From positions 5,952,001-6,016,000 of the forward strand of contig OY720101.1 in NCBI GenBank assembly GCA_963082875.1: 64,000 nt of DNA, in the 5' to 3' direction. Below the pieces are notes generated by a model that was not told the DNA's origin, searched no databases, and was given only the letters and a program-made list of their open reading frames with translations. Below, in pieces: positions 15,687-28,769 of the stretch. Source of the stretch: Corella eumyota. Lineage: Eukaryota > Chordata > Ascidiacea > Phlebobranchia > Corellidae. A program made the translations under genes and the position numbers. Within the stretch, counting starts at the first letter, position 1; every line of letters starts with the position of its first letter.

Positions 15687-16820
15687 TTTAACAGTTCAGC
15701 AATATTTTAAATAAAATAGTTACCTTGTAATTTAAGATAAATGTAAATTAAACATTGTCGAAATTAAACTGCGTTACTACACAAATAATTACTCTCATGT
15801 TTCTGCATGCAGTTTTATTTATCATTTTTTTCAGGTCAAAAACCACCTTTCTACAAGAATAGTGTGTACAGAACCTGAGCTTGCTTAAATGCATAGCGAA
15901 CATTTTTTTTCTCTTCATGATAAACTTGTTTTGTTATTTCAAGCTACTTGGCATTATACCTTGCAAACCATAATAAAATAATAACAGGTATAAGTTAACA
16001 CTTGTCATACGTAGTTTTGTGTGGACAAATTAATCATCAATTAATATAGTTTTATATACGTCGCTTATGTTAAAATAATACAAGTGACGTACGCAAGACT
16101 ATTTTTTGTATAGGTACGTTGAATGCCAAAAAATATAACAAAACTGCACGTTTAAACCACTCAATAAACTGTTTTTGTACGACTTTTATTAGGTTCTAAT
16201 TTTTACAATATTACGAAATGCTAATAAGATTTTAATCAAGTTTACCTTTAGTTGTATAGGTATTGAGGTTAGAAAAAATAACTACGTCAAAGATAAATAA
16301 CTTTTCAAAATACGTTAAAACTAAATTGCTTAAATTAAAAATAATTGCATAATTGTAGTTATAGGTAGCTTGCTAACAATAGTTTACCACTCGCATTTGG
16401 TTGTTTTAAAAAAAAATTAAAAATTACAATTTTAAATTTGAAAAAAAAAAAAATTTACAAAAACAATACAAAGTTTATAATTAACACTAAATTGTCTCAA
16501 GCCAAAAAGATATAAAAAAAACAATTTTAAGCAAAACAGATATGTTTAAGTTTGTAGTAGATTTGTTGTAGCAGACAACATAAATTTAAAAAAAATTTTA
16601 GAATAATTATTTTGAATTGCATTAAAGGCTTTTTTAATATCACGTATAAAAACTTTTTTTTGGTTTAGGATCCCCCCTAAAATTTATTTTTGAAGACGCT
16701 CCTGCGGAGCCGAAATGTTGACTATTTTAACTCGATCTCTAGTCCTTGTAGTGTTACTTTCTGTAATGTTAAATATACCCAAAATTATATTAAATTTATA
16801 AAAAAAAAACAATAAAATTT

Positions 16821-17118
16821 AGCAGCTTGGTGTAGTGGTAAGAACACTTGCTACACCACCATGAGGTCCTGGGTTCAATCCCCAATGCTCTCATGCTGTA
16901 GCGCCCTTGAGTAAGGCGCTATAAACGGTAAGAACTCCTAATGAGCCAGCACTTAATTAGCCGCATAAATATCGGGCAATTATATTTTATATAATATTCT
17001 AAAATGCTAAAAGCAACTCGAGAATGGGTCGGAGTAACTGATGTTACTCTTTGTTTGGTCGCACGTTCGACACCCCTACATCGAGGATAAAAATATATAC
17101 AAAAAAAATAAAATATGC
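16821..17118 (+). mobile_element. tRNA-derived SINE, nearly full length
   Basis: The head is tRNA-like, with an A box region (TGGTGTAGTGGTAAG) and a B box (GGTTCAATCCCC). The body reads TGCTGTAGCGCCCTTGAGTA, GAGCCAGCACTTAATTAG, CAACTCGAGAATGGGTCGGA, GTAACTGATGTTACT, then CATCGAGGATAAA and an A-rich tail. The same body is found at about 26.5 and 40.8-41.1 kb. A short AATAAAAT on both sides may be the target duplication. It sits in or just after the third membrane-protein paralogue. Confidence 0.85.
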
Positions 17119-17126
17119 TGATTTAC

Positions 17127-17654
17127 CTTGGCTATTTGGCCGACATACAAAGTATACGAACAAACCAAACACAACCACAGCAATTAGCATAATAAGCATA
17201 CCCAAAATTACATAAGACCAGGTATTTACAACTGGAATTTTGTTGTTTTTCATAGCTAAACACATAAGAAACTGTCTTAAAAACTACGTTACTTAAAGTC
17301 AAATTAGGTAGGCCTTTTTGGAGTATTGTTTATATAAATTAGTATGCTAAATGCTAAAAAATAAAACTAAACAAATAAAGTTATATACTTAAAATAAATA
17401 GTACATCTATTATTTTATGTAAAAATTAAAAAGTAAAAACACAAATCGGTTATACTGGCCTAATAGGTTGATTATTTTAATTTTAAAAGCTAGCATTTTT
17501 TTGCAATACTTGTCGTTGTTGTGCAACTAATAAAAGGAAGATAGCAATGTTGTTCCACAGTATGTGATTGTTCGTGAGTATAATCATATATGTAGTTGTA
17601 TTGATATTCAGCTGCATATTTATTTTCATCTTCGTAAACCTTTAAATCACTCAT
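17127..17654 (-). CDS. Small membrane protein, paralogue 3 of 3, last exon not found
   Basis: Exon 1 at 17510-17654 (start ATGAGTGATTTAAAG) and exon 2 at 17127-17255 match the two downstream paralogues in phase and layout. Exon 1 keeps the Tyr-rich acidic tail and HCYLPFISCTTT. Exon 2 keeps a hydrophobic segment (VILGMLIMLIAVVVFGLFVY) and ends in SQ followed by GTAAAT, as in its relatives. No counterpart of exon 3 (NPAAP.N.YD.LIRL) could be found between 15.7 and 17.1 kb, where a SINE lies only a few bases beyond exon 2. The protein may end by read-through into that SINE, giving a short new tail, or use an unrecognised last exon, or the gene may be dying. Confidence 0.55.
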
Positions 17655-19026
17655 AGCCTACTAATGATAATTATTCCGTATAAATAAAGACCTAAACGAA
17701 AGCATATGACTATATCAAACAGGTAATTAGTAGGCCTGTACCATAACATAACTAAAATAGTAATTCAGGCAAATCCTAACATATTTTATTCAGTTTTTTC
17801 TATTTGACAATAATTGATGTTGATGTTTAAAGCAAACAAATGTAGATTAAACGTATAGCAGCACGTAGGCTACGCCTTATATTTAACTAAAAGGTAAATA
17901 CTCACAACTAGACAAAGCAAATATTTTTTTATCGATAGAATATATAAAGGATAAAAATGTGCACATAAAAAGAAATTACCATTTGTTATTTTTAATATAT
18001 TTATTATTCCATTAAAGTCCAGTAGTATTAATACAATTAACTTAATTAACTGTTAAGATAACAATTTATCGCCCTTCCCAAATTCGACGCCACTGCGGCG
18101 AAACTATTTTTCCGATCTAGGGAAAGATGTGAACAATTTGCAAAACTGTATAATTTGACAAGTGAGAACTTTAAAAATGTAGGCACGTACAAGTATTTTT
18201 AGTTGTAAAACCAACTTCATAAAGTCCTTGGTTAAATTCCCACCGTTTCCAAGTCGTAGTGTAGCTTATTTTGGATAAATCCACATAAGCTAACTTTTAA
18301 TTTTATAAACAAACAGTTTTTGATGTTGATTTAAAATGGAATTGTTATTTATTTGCTGACAAGCTTTAACGTATTTTTTCTCCCTATTTAAATAATAAGT
18401 TTCAATGCTTTTAACTATAACTTGTTTATCGAATTTGCGGGTTATTTAACAACTCTTATCACATGGGAACTCTAACCTCGTTTTTCTGGTATTGAATCAT
18501 TTTTTCAACGATTCATTTCTTTTTTTTATTAAGTGCAAATGTTCGTTTTAAAAACAGTTAGGCAATTTCGTTCTGCTGAACGGACGCCACTTAATAAACA
18601 TGGATTTAGACATTACTTAAATTCAGAGTTTATTTCCGTAAGATTTAGCCAGAATTTTATATTCTTGTATCAACCAACAATTAGGACAGTTCCTAAAAAT
18701 TAAAATTAATAATTCGCTACAGTAGCACCATTTACCAAGATGTTATTTTATAAACGACCGTCAAGTTATCCGGCATTATAATCATTAATATTAAAAATTG
18801 CCAGAATAAGCTCAAGGCTTGGACCAAATGCAACGCTATGTTTAGACATAATGTCGGAGTCCGTTCAAGAAAAGAACATGTGAAAACAAAGATAGCTTAA
18901 AGTAAACCCAGTTTTACATTTTCTTATTGTAGCCACATATGCACACAATTAAAGCGTAAAAACAACAGTCTGGCCTGTATCACTTTTAATAAAAGAACAG
19001 CCCGTAATATACATTTTTTTACTTTT
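17655..19026. other. Intergenic
   Basis: No gene seen. A tRNA-like B box fragment (GGTTAAATTCCCACCG) near 18230 is probably a SINE relic. Confidence 0.4.
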
Positions 19027-19032
19027 TTTATT
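19027..19032 (-). terminator. Poly(A) signal of RPAP1
   Basis: AATAAA on the minus strand about 25 bases after the stop codon, which would give a very short 3' UTR. Confidence 0.45.
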
Positions 19033-19055
19033 TTGATCAAAATTGTGAATTCGGA

Positions 19056-22000
19056 TTAATTACAGTTCTGTTGATATGATTCCAGCAAAGTTTTGTTTAA
19101 TTCCAAGCCAACGTTATTTAAACCAGACTCAACATTTTCCAATCCATTATAGCTAAAAATATGTTGCCTTACTACTTCATCATTAATTTGTTTCACAAGT
19201 TTAAAAACATTTTTTCTGGAAGTTTCGTTGGCAACAAAAGGCTAAAAAAAACAAAAAATGAATAAAAAAATGCATTGTTTTAGGTTTAATATTAAACAAA
19301 AACAAAATATTTTTTTGTTAATCAATTTCTGTTAAAATTTACTTTAAATAAATACAAAGCGATGTGATGTATTGCCAATTTGTACAAAAATGGGGAATTG
19401 TTTAATGTACAATAACCTCGTGCCAATGCCCGTATATAAGCCATTATGACGTCATTGTCACATTCTTGAGGATCATGATAAAATTTTGAGGGCAGTAAAA
19501 TCTAGAATAAAATTTTTTTGAAAAAAAAACAACTTGATAATAAGCCAATAACTAATCAAACCATATGCTAATATTTTTTTTAATTTAAAAAAAGTCTTGT
19601 TCAAAAAACTGATTTGTAATAGCAAATAAAAGTAATTTATACCCGATTTGATTTTAAGCGAATTATTTTCAAAGTTTCAGCTCTTTGCAACCACAACAAT
19701 AACTTGAGCTTAGAAGACCCTCTCTGTGTTAAAGGAATTAAAATAACTGCAGCAAACAAGTCATTGCCATAAGAATCCCCTTCAAAATGTTCAAGCAATG
19801 ACGAATAACTAAATAAGGTTGCAATAGTTAAGGTTAAACTGTATACCCTATTGTACGTTACTTAAGGCCAAAAGGTCTATAGTTTAATTCTCACTAACAG
19901 TGGTTACAATATTTTTTTCCTTTATTTAAATGACCAAAAGTTAAGGTTACCAAATTTAAAATAATATGTTTTAAGTAATATTATAAATAAAATGTTTTAA
20001 GCATTACTTTCAATAAAAATTTTGTATTTGCTGCCTTTTTCTAATTATTTAAAACTAAAAAGTAATTTAAAAAAAATAAGTGAATTATATTTACAAATCA
20101 GTGAAAGACAGTATTCCAGGAATAGGTGAATTAAAATCCAGATCATCCATGTTTAAATTTGAACAAATATATCCAAATATTTCAGTTAATAAACTATGTA
20201 TGGAAGATTCTAGAAACACATCGCTTCCTAAAATAAAAAAAATTATCTAAATTTAAAAATGTCACATATATATACTTAAATTATTGCCATTAAAATTAAA
20301 TAATAATAACTACTAAAAAAATGCATATATAAAAGACAAATTTTTATTATTTTTTTTCACAATAAAAAATATTAAGAATCTAAAAAATAAAATATATTTT
20401 TAAGTTGACCTGTCATGAACACACACAACAGTCTGACTAATATCGCGGTAATATTTATTTTTTTTAAACTTTCAGATCGATATTCCAGAAGAAATTTTAA
20501 GAATGATAAGCATGACGTGACGGTTTGTATGGAAATGGAAATTGAGTCAGCTTTTTCTATTCCACCCCTTGAACAAAAAAATAAAAATTTAATTTTTTTT
20601 TTAATTAGAATTATTTGTTATATAATATTTAAAAAAATTTTACTTACTGGTTAACGGCAATGTCATACACTTGCATTATGGGTATAAAGAACCAATCAAG
20701 TGGAACTAAATTTCCTTCAAAAGATGGTGGAATAAAAAATGTTGTAATTTCTGAAGAATTTTGTATGCTCCTAAAAATAAAGCAATTTTAAAGAACACAA
20801 CAATAAATAAACCAATAATAAATTTTAACAAACCATTGTTTAGATTGCAAAATAAGTTTTTGTGGAATAGTCAGGGAAGTCATGTATGTTGCACGAATTT
20901 TTTGAAGATCAAGACATGAACTACTTTCACCTTGTTGATTTGATTCAGAATCGCTACAATTAAAGCAAAAATCACATTTTTAGTTTGTAATATAAATAAG
21001 CATTGTTACATTTTTAAGTCCTTCTAATATCGAAAGCACAAAAAACACTAATTAAGACACCTGGTATTATTGCATTAGGTTCGATTCCCACTGCTTCCAT
21101 GTTATAGTATCTGTAAGTAATCCTAATGGCAATATCTTATAGCCAAACAACCGTTGATTAAGTAAAACACTAAATAATACATACCAAAAACTGCCACACT
21201 CAGTTAAAGACTAAGTAAAAAATGAACTTGGCTTTTTTAAACTTATCAAGATTTCTGAAATCAATTTTTGACAATAATTTTTTTATAAAAAATTGGTAAA
21301 ATATCTTTAAAATATGAATATTACCTTGTTAAGTTAGGATGAAATAAAACTGCAGATAATAAATCATGAGCATAATGTTCATCACCAGATCGTAAATTAG
21401 AAAAGGCAGACAGGGAAATATTGTGAAAATGACTTGACACTATTCTCAATTTTGTCGAATCATTAAGATTAAGACTAGTGGATGCCATTTGGACAGCCTG
21501 CAAAAAAATAACTTTTGTAAAAAAGACAACGGAATTTTTGTAAGCATTGAATTTTGACATAAAAACCAATATTTAAAAAAGGAAACAATATCAACCTGAC
21601 ATTGGTTAGAAACTTTGAAAGCCAAGTATTTAAAGCAATACACCATGTCACTAGGTTTAATCATATAAAGATAGAATATTACAAAAAAAGACATTAGAAA
21701 TAGCTTAAACATCAACTATTTAAAAAAATAAAATTTTACTAAAATCTTATGATGTACTTACAACTAAAATAAATAGTTTGGATGCCCAGTAGTCAGTGTG
21801 CACAAATGTATGAGTGGTAAAATTGTTTAAAATTGGAAAAAAATCATGATGGGAACTCTCACCCCATGAGATTAAAAACTGCACAAAATTGGAACACAAT
21901 GTTTTGTCAGCTCTGAAACAATTAAAGAGCAGTTTTTAATGTTTCAAAAATACGTTTTAAAGCTGTTAATGCTTTACCTGCAGAGTAAATAAGCACATCG

Positions 22001-25000
22001 CAAATAAGAATTTATAAATTGACCATTTTTCATTGAAGCAAAAAATTGTGATTTGTCCTCAATTTTGTGAAAGCACAGTTCCAAAGATGGCAAATTTAAA
22101 ATTTCAGAAGTTTTACTGATATTCAAAGACTTTTGTCTGTTTAAAAGTATATGTTAATTTATTTAAACAATTTAATAAGCATACCAATATTGACTTGTTT
22201 AGGGTTGTAGTATTTGAAAAATTTACTCATTTTTATGAAGTTTCAATACTATAGTTGTTAATGGCTTTAACAATGAAAAAGTAGAATCTTTGACAAGAGC
22301 GCAAGTTAGTTCGTTAGCATTTAGATTTATCAATTTTTGTGAACATATAAACAAAATATCCAACCCAGCAGATAAAATCCCAACATATTTATTGCCCTAA
22401 ATTAAAAAAAAGATTTAAATTCAAAATAGAAAAAAAAAGTTAAAAAAAATAGAAAAACACCTATGTAAAATTAAATAAAATATATTTATTTTTATATTTG
22501 TAATTTAAAATAGCAAATATATTAAATATTATATTACACTTACCTTAAAATTATTATGTTTAGTAGTTAAAATAGTTACAACATCTTGTAGTAGTACACT
22601 AATCATTCCAACATAACCCTCTATCTCGAAGTAAGGAAATTTTATGTCAGCTTCGTCATTTAAAGAAGAAATATTGGTAAACGCTGTTGAAAAGCACTTT
22701 AATACATGCTGTACCCATAAAAATTTGGCATGATTAAATGGTTGATGAATTATCATAGTACATTTTTGTAATTGTTGGACAAGATTTGATGAACAATTCC
22801 TAAAACAAGTTTTAATAAACATTTTCAGTTTACTATATTTTAAATATTAATAAAAAAAAATAGTATATATGAATTTTAAACACATAAATTAGCCAATCCT
22901 GATTAAGGAATTTATTAATTTAAAATTAACCATAAAAAAATAGCTAGTTAAATATACAACTTATTTAGAAAGGACGATTAATATTGTATAGTGTTTAATT
23001 AAAATTGCATAAATTTTTAAAATTACTCATTTAACTTACCTAAATATGTCAGCTGTAATTCCATAAGACAAACAAACAATCCATAACTTCCAAGCCTCCA
23101 ATTCAGCTTTAATTACCAATGGATTTGCATTGCCATTAAGATCTAATTTTAAATTAAACATTAGGTCAACAAAGATAGACATTAATTAACTAAACAAGTA
23201 AGTTAGGTATTCTGACTATGACACCACACTGCCGGTTATTAGTATGATATATATTATATATATGCCAAAAATAAAGAAAAAAATAGCCATTCTAATAAGC
23301 AATTCTATAGTGTAAAATTGTAAAAAAAAAAAAAAGATTTTTTTGTAAATGATGCCTCATTTAATATCAAAATTTTAAATAATTAAAAATGTCTAAACTA
23401 ACAAAAATTTATAAAAAAAATACCTTCATCAAATCCATGTTCTTGTTGAAAAGAAATACCACCAACAACATGAACAAACCTCATTATATTTGTCAAAATA
23501 TTTTTATGTTTTTCAAGTAATTTTTTTGCGATATTTTTTCCAGATTGGCAAATAATACGAATCATCCTTAAAACTTGAGGAAAGGGTAACTTATTTGAAT
23601 CTAAAAATATAAGACAAAACTTTATTACAAAATAATGCACATAATATAAAAAAACGGGTTTGTTATAGATTTGATTTTGAGTTAGAAATGGTATTCTAAA
23701 AACTTAGGAAATCCTTAATGTACAAGTGTCTACTGTTTAATCTTCAGTTTATACATAACATTTTTGAAGCATACTTTGACCCAAGCTCAAAAGACAATTA
23801 GAAGCTTTAAAAATTAAAATTCAAATTAAGAAAAATACCAAATTGGCAAACACTAAGTAAAAAAAATTTCCAAAAAGATGTGAAGTTAGCCTTTTTACAT
23901 TAAAGTTAATTATAAACGTAACCACAAAAAAATTGCTAACCTTGTTCTGCGAGAGTCCAAGTTATTGGTAAATATTGTTCAACAATAAATTCCATCAACC
24001 TCGGGCATTCAACAATTTTCATACAAGCATGCAGAGAATGAGAACAAATCCGTTCCAGAATTTCTAAACATTTTAGTTTGAGGTTCAATTCTGGTTTACA
24101 GACTTCCAAAATGTACCTGAAAAGAAAACATTGTTAAAAAAGGGTAGATCATTTGTACTTTACAGTTTCCAGAAAAAGGGACAAAAATAAGAGAGAAAAT
24201 TATCGAGGACTATAAAATAAAGTTCAAGATTAGCAAATATCACAAAGTGTGAGAGAGAATTAGCCAAGACTGTTAAGTTACAAAGTATTTTTAAAAACCA
24301 AAAAGTATAGATGAACTAAAACTTTTCAAAAAGTTTTAAATTAATTTAGTTAATTTTTTTTATTATTTTATAATTGTTTACCTTATTCTTGGTAGCAGGT
24401 CCATTTTAAGAAACCCAAGAATAAGATCTTGTGAAGTTAATTCAAAATCAGTTTCAATCTTGCCAGCTTGTCCTGATTTTGAACACAAAGTTTGTAAACT
24501 TGGAAATTCACAACCACGATAACACAAAAAGTTTACATCAAGAAATTCTTTCTGGAAAATTTATAAAAACATAAAATAAAAGATTTATGTAGTAGCATAG
24601 TATTACTGTTAGTTTCTATATAAGTTATTTTTATACATATATTTATCTCTAACAAAAAAGGTCAACTTTGCACTTAAGGTTACTTTTGCTACCGTGCCAT
24701 AGTTTTTAGTACAAGTATAAGGTAAGTCACATAAAAAATACAAAATCAAACTAATGTTTAAATATTTACCTTTTAACCAATATTAAATTACAAAAATTTT
24801 AAGATACATAGTTTAACATATTGGTTTTTTGATATACATAAACATAAGTTAAGTATTATATTCTATAATAAACGCAAGGATAACAAAAACAAATACCAAA
24901 ACTAAATTTGATGAGTATATATTAAGCATAAGCATACAAAATTTTCTATTTATTTAAAATCTAAATTTTTTACCTCCTGATTTCTTAAACTCACAACTGC

Positions 25001-27885
25001 CCATAAAAGTTGAACAGAAGCTTGCAAACAAGCTTGGGATTTTTCATCTAACGACCATCTAATAATAAAGGGCAACCCTGCGTCTAGTAAAACACTCAAC
25101 AAACAATTTGATAACCTGGACTTATATTGACCTTGTTTGTCCTAAATTAAAAAAATTTAAAAGATAGATTCGAATACAAATATTTTTTTAAGGAAAAATT
25201 TTATTGATTAAGATGATTAATCAACTTAATTAGCTAGAAAAATTACAATAAGACTAAAATGTAATAAAACAGAATTATTTTAAGATATTAAAAAATAATA
25301 TTCATACAAAATTATTAAGAATTTTCAAAACCTCACTTTTAGAACAATTTTAGTCAAAATTTTTAACGACAGAACTCGTTGTTGCATAAATTCACTTCTC
25401 GACAAATCAACAAGTTCCTGCAACGTATAACCAGGTAAATCTGGTTCAGTTCCATGGTGATGTAAACCAACATGCGATGGAATTTTGTGACTTTTTTCAG
25501 AAGATATTAAGTTACCCTCAAAATCAAACCTAAAAATTGTAAGTTTTCAATTTTAATATTTTATGTGAAGCTATGTTAGTTAAATATTAAGAAACGTACA
25601 ACTACCATTCAAAATAGAATAGAGTTTAATAAATGATTTACAATTTACACTCTAAGTTTATAAATTGCTATGTAAAGGCTTATATTTTTTAATTTTTAAA
25701 TTAAAATCTATTTGTTAAAAGAGTTTCATAATTTTGTAATTATTATCTATATAATAAACGAATTTAAATAAAAGCAATTTTAACCTTTGAGCTATTTCAA
25801 TCTTTTTATTTTTTGTTTCCTTAATTGTTTGTTTTTTATCTGAAGTAGACGATTCTTGCATCCATTTTAATTTATCTTCCTCTACAACATCCATGTGCAT
25901 CCACTTGTTCTTTAGCTCTTCCACCTCTTTCGGAGGAGCCTTGCTTATCTCTGAAAATATTTTTAAAAAAATTTTATTTTAAAACCACTAAGGTTGGGTA
26001 ATTATTTTTACAAAAATATTTTTAACCTTGTTCTTTAATTAAATCAAGTTCTATGGCTTTTTCTTCTTCCAAGTTAGTTTTTAAATCGGATAAAAATCTT
26101 TCCTCTGAAGATTTCTTTTTATCTAAATAAAAAAGTCAAAAACTTTTAAAATAATTTTTTCTATAAGATTATCCACAACCAAATTATTATAAAAAAAATA
26201 ATGTTTATAAATACAATACTTACTTGAATTCTTTTTCATTAAAAATTGCAATAATTTAGGATCGAGGGAAGATTTGAGTTTATCTTGCTGCTGTAAAATT
26301 TCTTGCTCAGTCATTTGACTTAACTTAGCAATATTGTCCTCATTTATTTGAGAAACATCTTTAGAATAAGAAGATGCCGCAGTAGTAGATAAACCAGTGC
26401 CAGTTACAATACTAAATAAAAAAAATTACATTTTATTTACATATCAAATAATACAATTTCGTTAAAGGATAAATTTTAAAGGGTCGTGATTTTAATCCCC
26501 ACTGCTCTCATGATATAGCGCCCCTTAATTAAAGAGCTATAAGCGGTATAAAGACCTGCTGAGCCAGCACTTAATCAGCAGCTGATTAATTGGACAATTA
26601 TAATCTATATAATATCCCAAACTGCTACAGGCAACTCGAGACTGAGTCAGAGTAACTGATGTTACTTTATGTTTAGGTCGAGCAATTAACCTTTTCCCAT
26701 CGAGGATAAAGATATAAACAAAAAAAATATATTTAGGTACCTAAAACGCTTTATACAAAATATTATAAAATGTAATCCAATAATAAAAATTAGAAAAAAT
26801 CTTTTAAAGTTAGTTACCGGGATTCAGGATATAAATCTTTCAATCTTAGTTTTGAAATTCCTTCCTCCAGTGTTTTTAAACTACAGGTTTTTACTTCTTT
26901 AGTGTCATCTGAATTCTCTTTTGAGGTTGTTGGTATAAACTGTTGTGCAAACAAGCTTTCTTTTTTTCTAGAATGGAAGAAAATCATAAAATAAAACTCT
27001 TTTCTTATTAGGTTTTTTAAATGTAGTATTTAATAACCAGGCCTTGAAAATATTTAACCATGGGGTATCTACATACAGCTTTTTTAATTAAAAAAAGTTT
27101 TAATTTAAATAAAATACATAACATTCAAATATTAAAACATTTATACCAAAAATCAAACAAAAGTAAACAAACTTTTTATCAAACTTCTTTAAATCTTTGC
27201 TTTTTGGTGCTAATGGAAAAGAGGTAGAGCGTGAAGCAGGAAAACTTATTGTTTTGTTGCTAACATCCCTCTCTTTAATGATATTTGACAACACTGTTGT
27301 AATATGAGTGTCAAGATGATCCATTTCTTCCATCACATCACCTAAAATATTATGTCAATAGATTACAATAACTGTTTTAATTATAACTTAAGTTTTTAGT
27401 TTTGTATGAGTGACTATTTAATTATAAAATGTGGTTTATTCACAATTAAACAATTTGTCCATTATTTTGGTTTTTAAGTAGATTTAACAGGTGTAGAAGT
27501 TTTTTTATGAAGCGATTTAACATACAAGCAGTAAGAATTTACCCAAATACCGTGAGTTAAGCGGATAGAAATACCACAAACGTCTGAATGTTGTAATTGT
27601 ATAATATATAACTGTATAATATTAATATTTACCAGATTGAGAATGTGGTCCAATCTTATCTCTTTCTCTCCGAAACTTGGATTTTTTACTTTTTGGAGGA
27701 GAAATATCTTGCGTTTGATCAGTTTCAATTTTTACAACATCTTTTTCCGTCAAATCGTTTCCTTTTTTTGCGCATTTAACCAACGTTGCCGACGGTTTTT
27801 GGCCGCTTGATAAAAACTGAGATTGAAAATCTAGCAAGTCCTCTTCATCTTGCCCAGGAGCAGGGCGTTTAATAAACCTCTCCAT
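19056..27885 (-). CDS. RPAP1: RNA polymerase II-associated protein 1
   Basis: RPAP1 helps assemble and import RNA polymerase II and links it to Mediator. Twenty-four exons: 27633-27885, 27173-27341, 26818-26967, 26224-26411, 26027-26122, 25785-25950, 25337-25529, 24974-25141, 24382-24551, 23941-24116, 23424-23600, 23040-23142, 22544-22799, 22227-22396, 21978-22136, 21762-21912, 21325-21497, 20834-20953, 20648-20770, 20410-20567, 20095-20227, 19643-19808, 19343-19501, 19056-19241. They total 3963 nt (1320 aa, human about 1390). Recognised blocks: RPAPGQDEEDLLDFQSQFL at the N-terminus, DTHITTVLSNIIKERD, EILQQQDKLKSSLDPKLLQFL, KWMHMDVVEEDKLKW, RIICQSGKNIAKKLL, and near the C-terminus LLEHFEGDSYGNDLFAAVIL and DEVVRQHIFSY. 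The rest is predicted helical repeat. Single exon borders may be off; the identity is firm. Confidence 0.93.
19800..19915 (+). repeat. tRNA-like SINE relic in an RPAP1 intron
   Basis: The block ending TCTATAGTTTAATTCTCACT resembles a tRNA T arm (B box), and GTTGCAATAGTTAAGG a weak A box. It is too divergent for a tRNA gene. Confidence 0.4.
21040..21180 (+). repeat. SINE relic in an RPAP1 intron
   Basis: AGGTTCGATTCCCACTGC is a strong B box, followed by TTCCATGTTATAG and AATCCTAATGG, which resemble the TCTCATGCTGTAGCGC and CTCCTAATGAG part of the SINE at 16.8 kb. Most of the body is missing. Confidence 0.55.
26475..26725 (+). mobile_element. tRNA-derived SINE copy, 5' truncated, in an RPAP1 intron
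   Basis: Same family as the copy at 16.8 kb: TTTTAATCCCCACTGCTCTC, then GAGCCAGCACTTAATCAG, CAACTCGAGACTGAGTCAG, GTAACTGATGTTACT and CATCGAGGATAAA. The A box half of the head is lost. Confidence 0.85.
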
Positions 27886-28769
27886 TTAAAACAAAGACTT
27901 ATTTGCAAGTTTTTATTCCTAAAAACGCACGTGCGATAAGTTTCTTAAACTTTCACAAAAAAACGTACAGAAGGTAGTTTCCCTAAACTAAAAACATAAC
28001 TAATTTATCCTCAGTATATTTCATTTTTTACACTATATAAAAAATCTATTTAACACACTGAATATAATAAGCATTTTTATTAGTTGGAATAACGACACTG
28101 CAATAATTTTGACATAGCGTTGTACAGAAAAACAAAAAATAATGGTTAAGTTCACTAACAGGTTGCTATATACTTAGTATGATAAATTTTCCACTATAGA
28201 GGGATAATAGGGAATTCGATAAACTTGAATAAGCTAAATATATTTACAAACGTACAAAACAAAAAAGTTCATTGTGTACATTACGTGGTTTAAAACAATA
28301 TTTCAATCACTTGTAGTTAACAGTCCTTCAAAAACCTTGAAACTGTAAAAAAGAATGCCACTGAAAGACACTTATTAATCACATTGGCCTATACAATTTT
28401 TACAAACAAATAATCCATATTAAAAATTATGGAACATTGATACCTATCATTGGATATATAAATATTAGGTTAAAAGGGTATAGATAGGGTTAGGTTTAAC
28501 TATTTATGTTTCAAAAAAAGTCCAAATAATGAGGAGTTTGATTAAGACAATAAACTACAAGTGATGCCAATATTTTGATACAATTTCTTTGAACTTATGG
28601 CAGTTGAATTTAATACAATGAAGTTAAACTGTTTGCATATTTAGCAAAGAAACTATCTAGTTGTCTACAGAACTGTACATAAAATGTCTAAAAATGAAAT
28701 GATTCAAAAATATAAGCATACTTGTTACCCCTTACAAAGACAAAAAAAAAAACAGTTTAGATTTTTTTT
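27886..28769. promoter_or_regulatory. Intergenic between RPAP1 and the IL1R-like gene, with the RPAP1 promoter
   Basis: About 45 bases before the RPAP1 start lies GCACGTGC (CACGTG at 27928-27933), a candidate E-box for a housekeeping promoter. The rest is AT-rich with no gene seen and should contain the 3' UTR of the IL1R-like gene. Confidence 0.4.
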
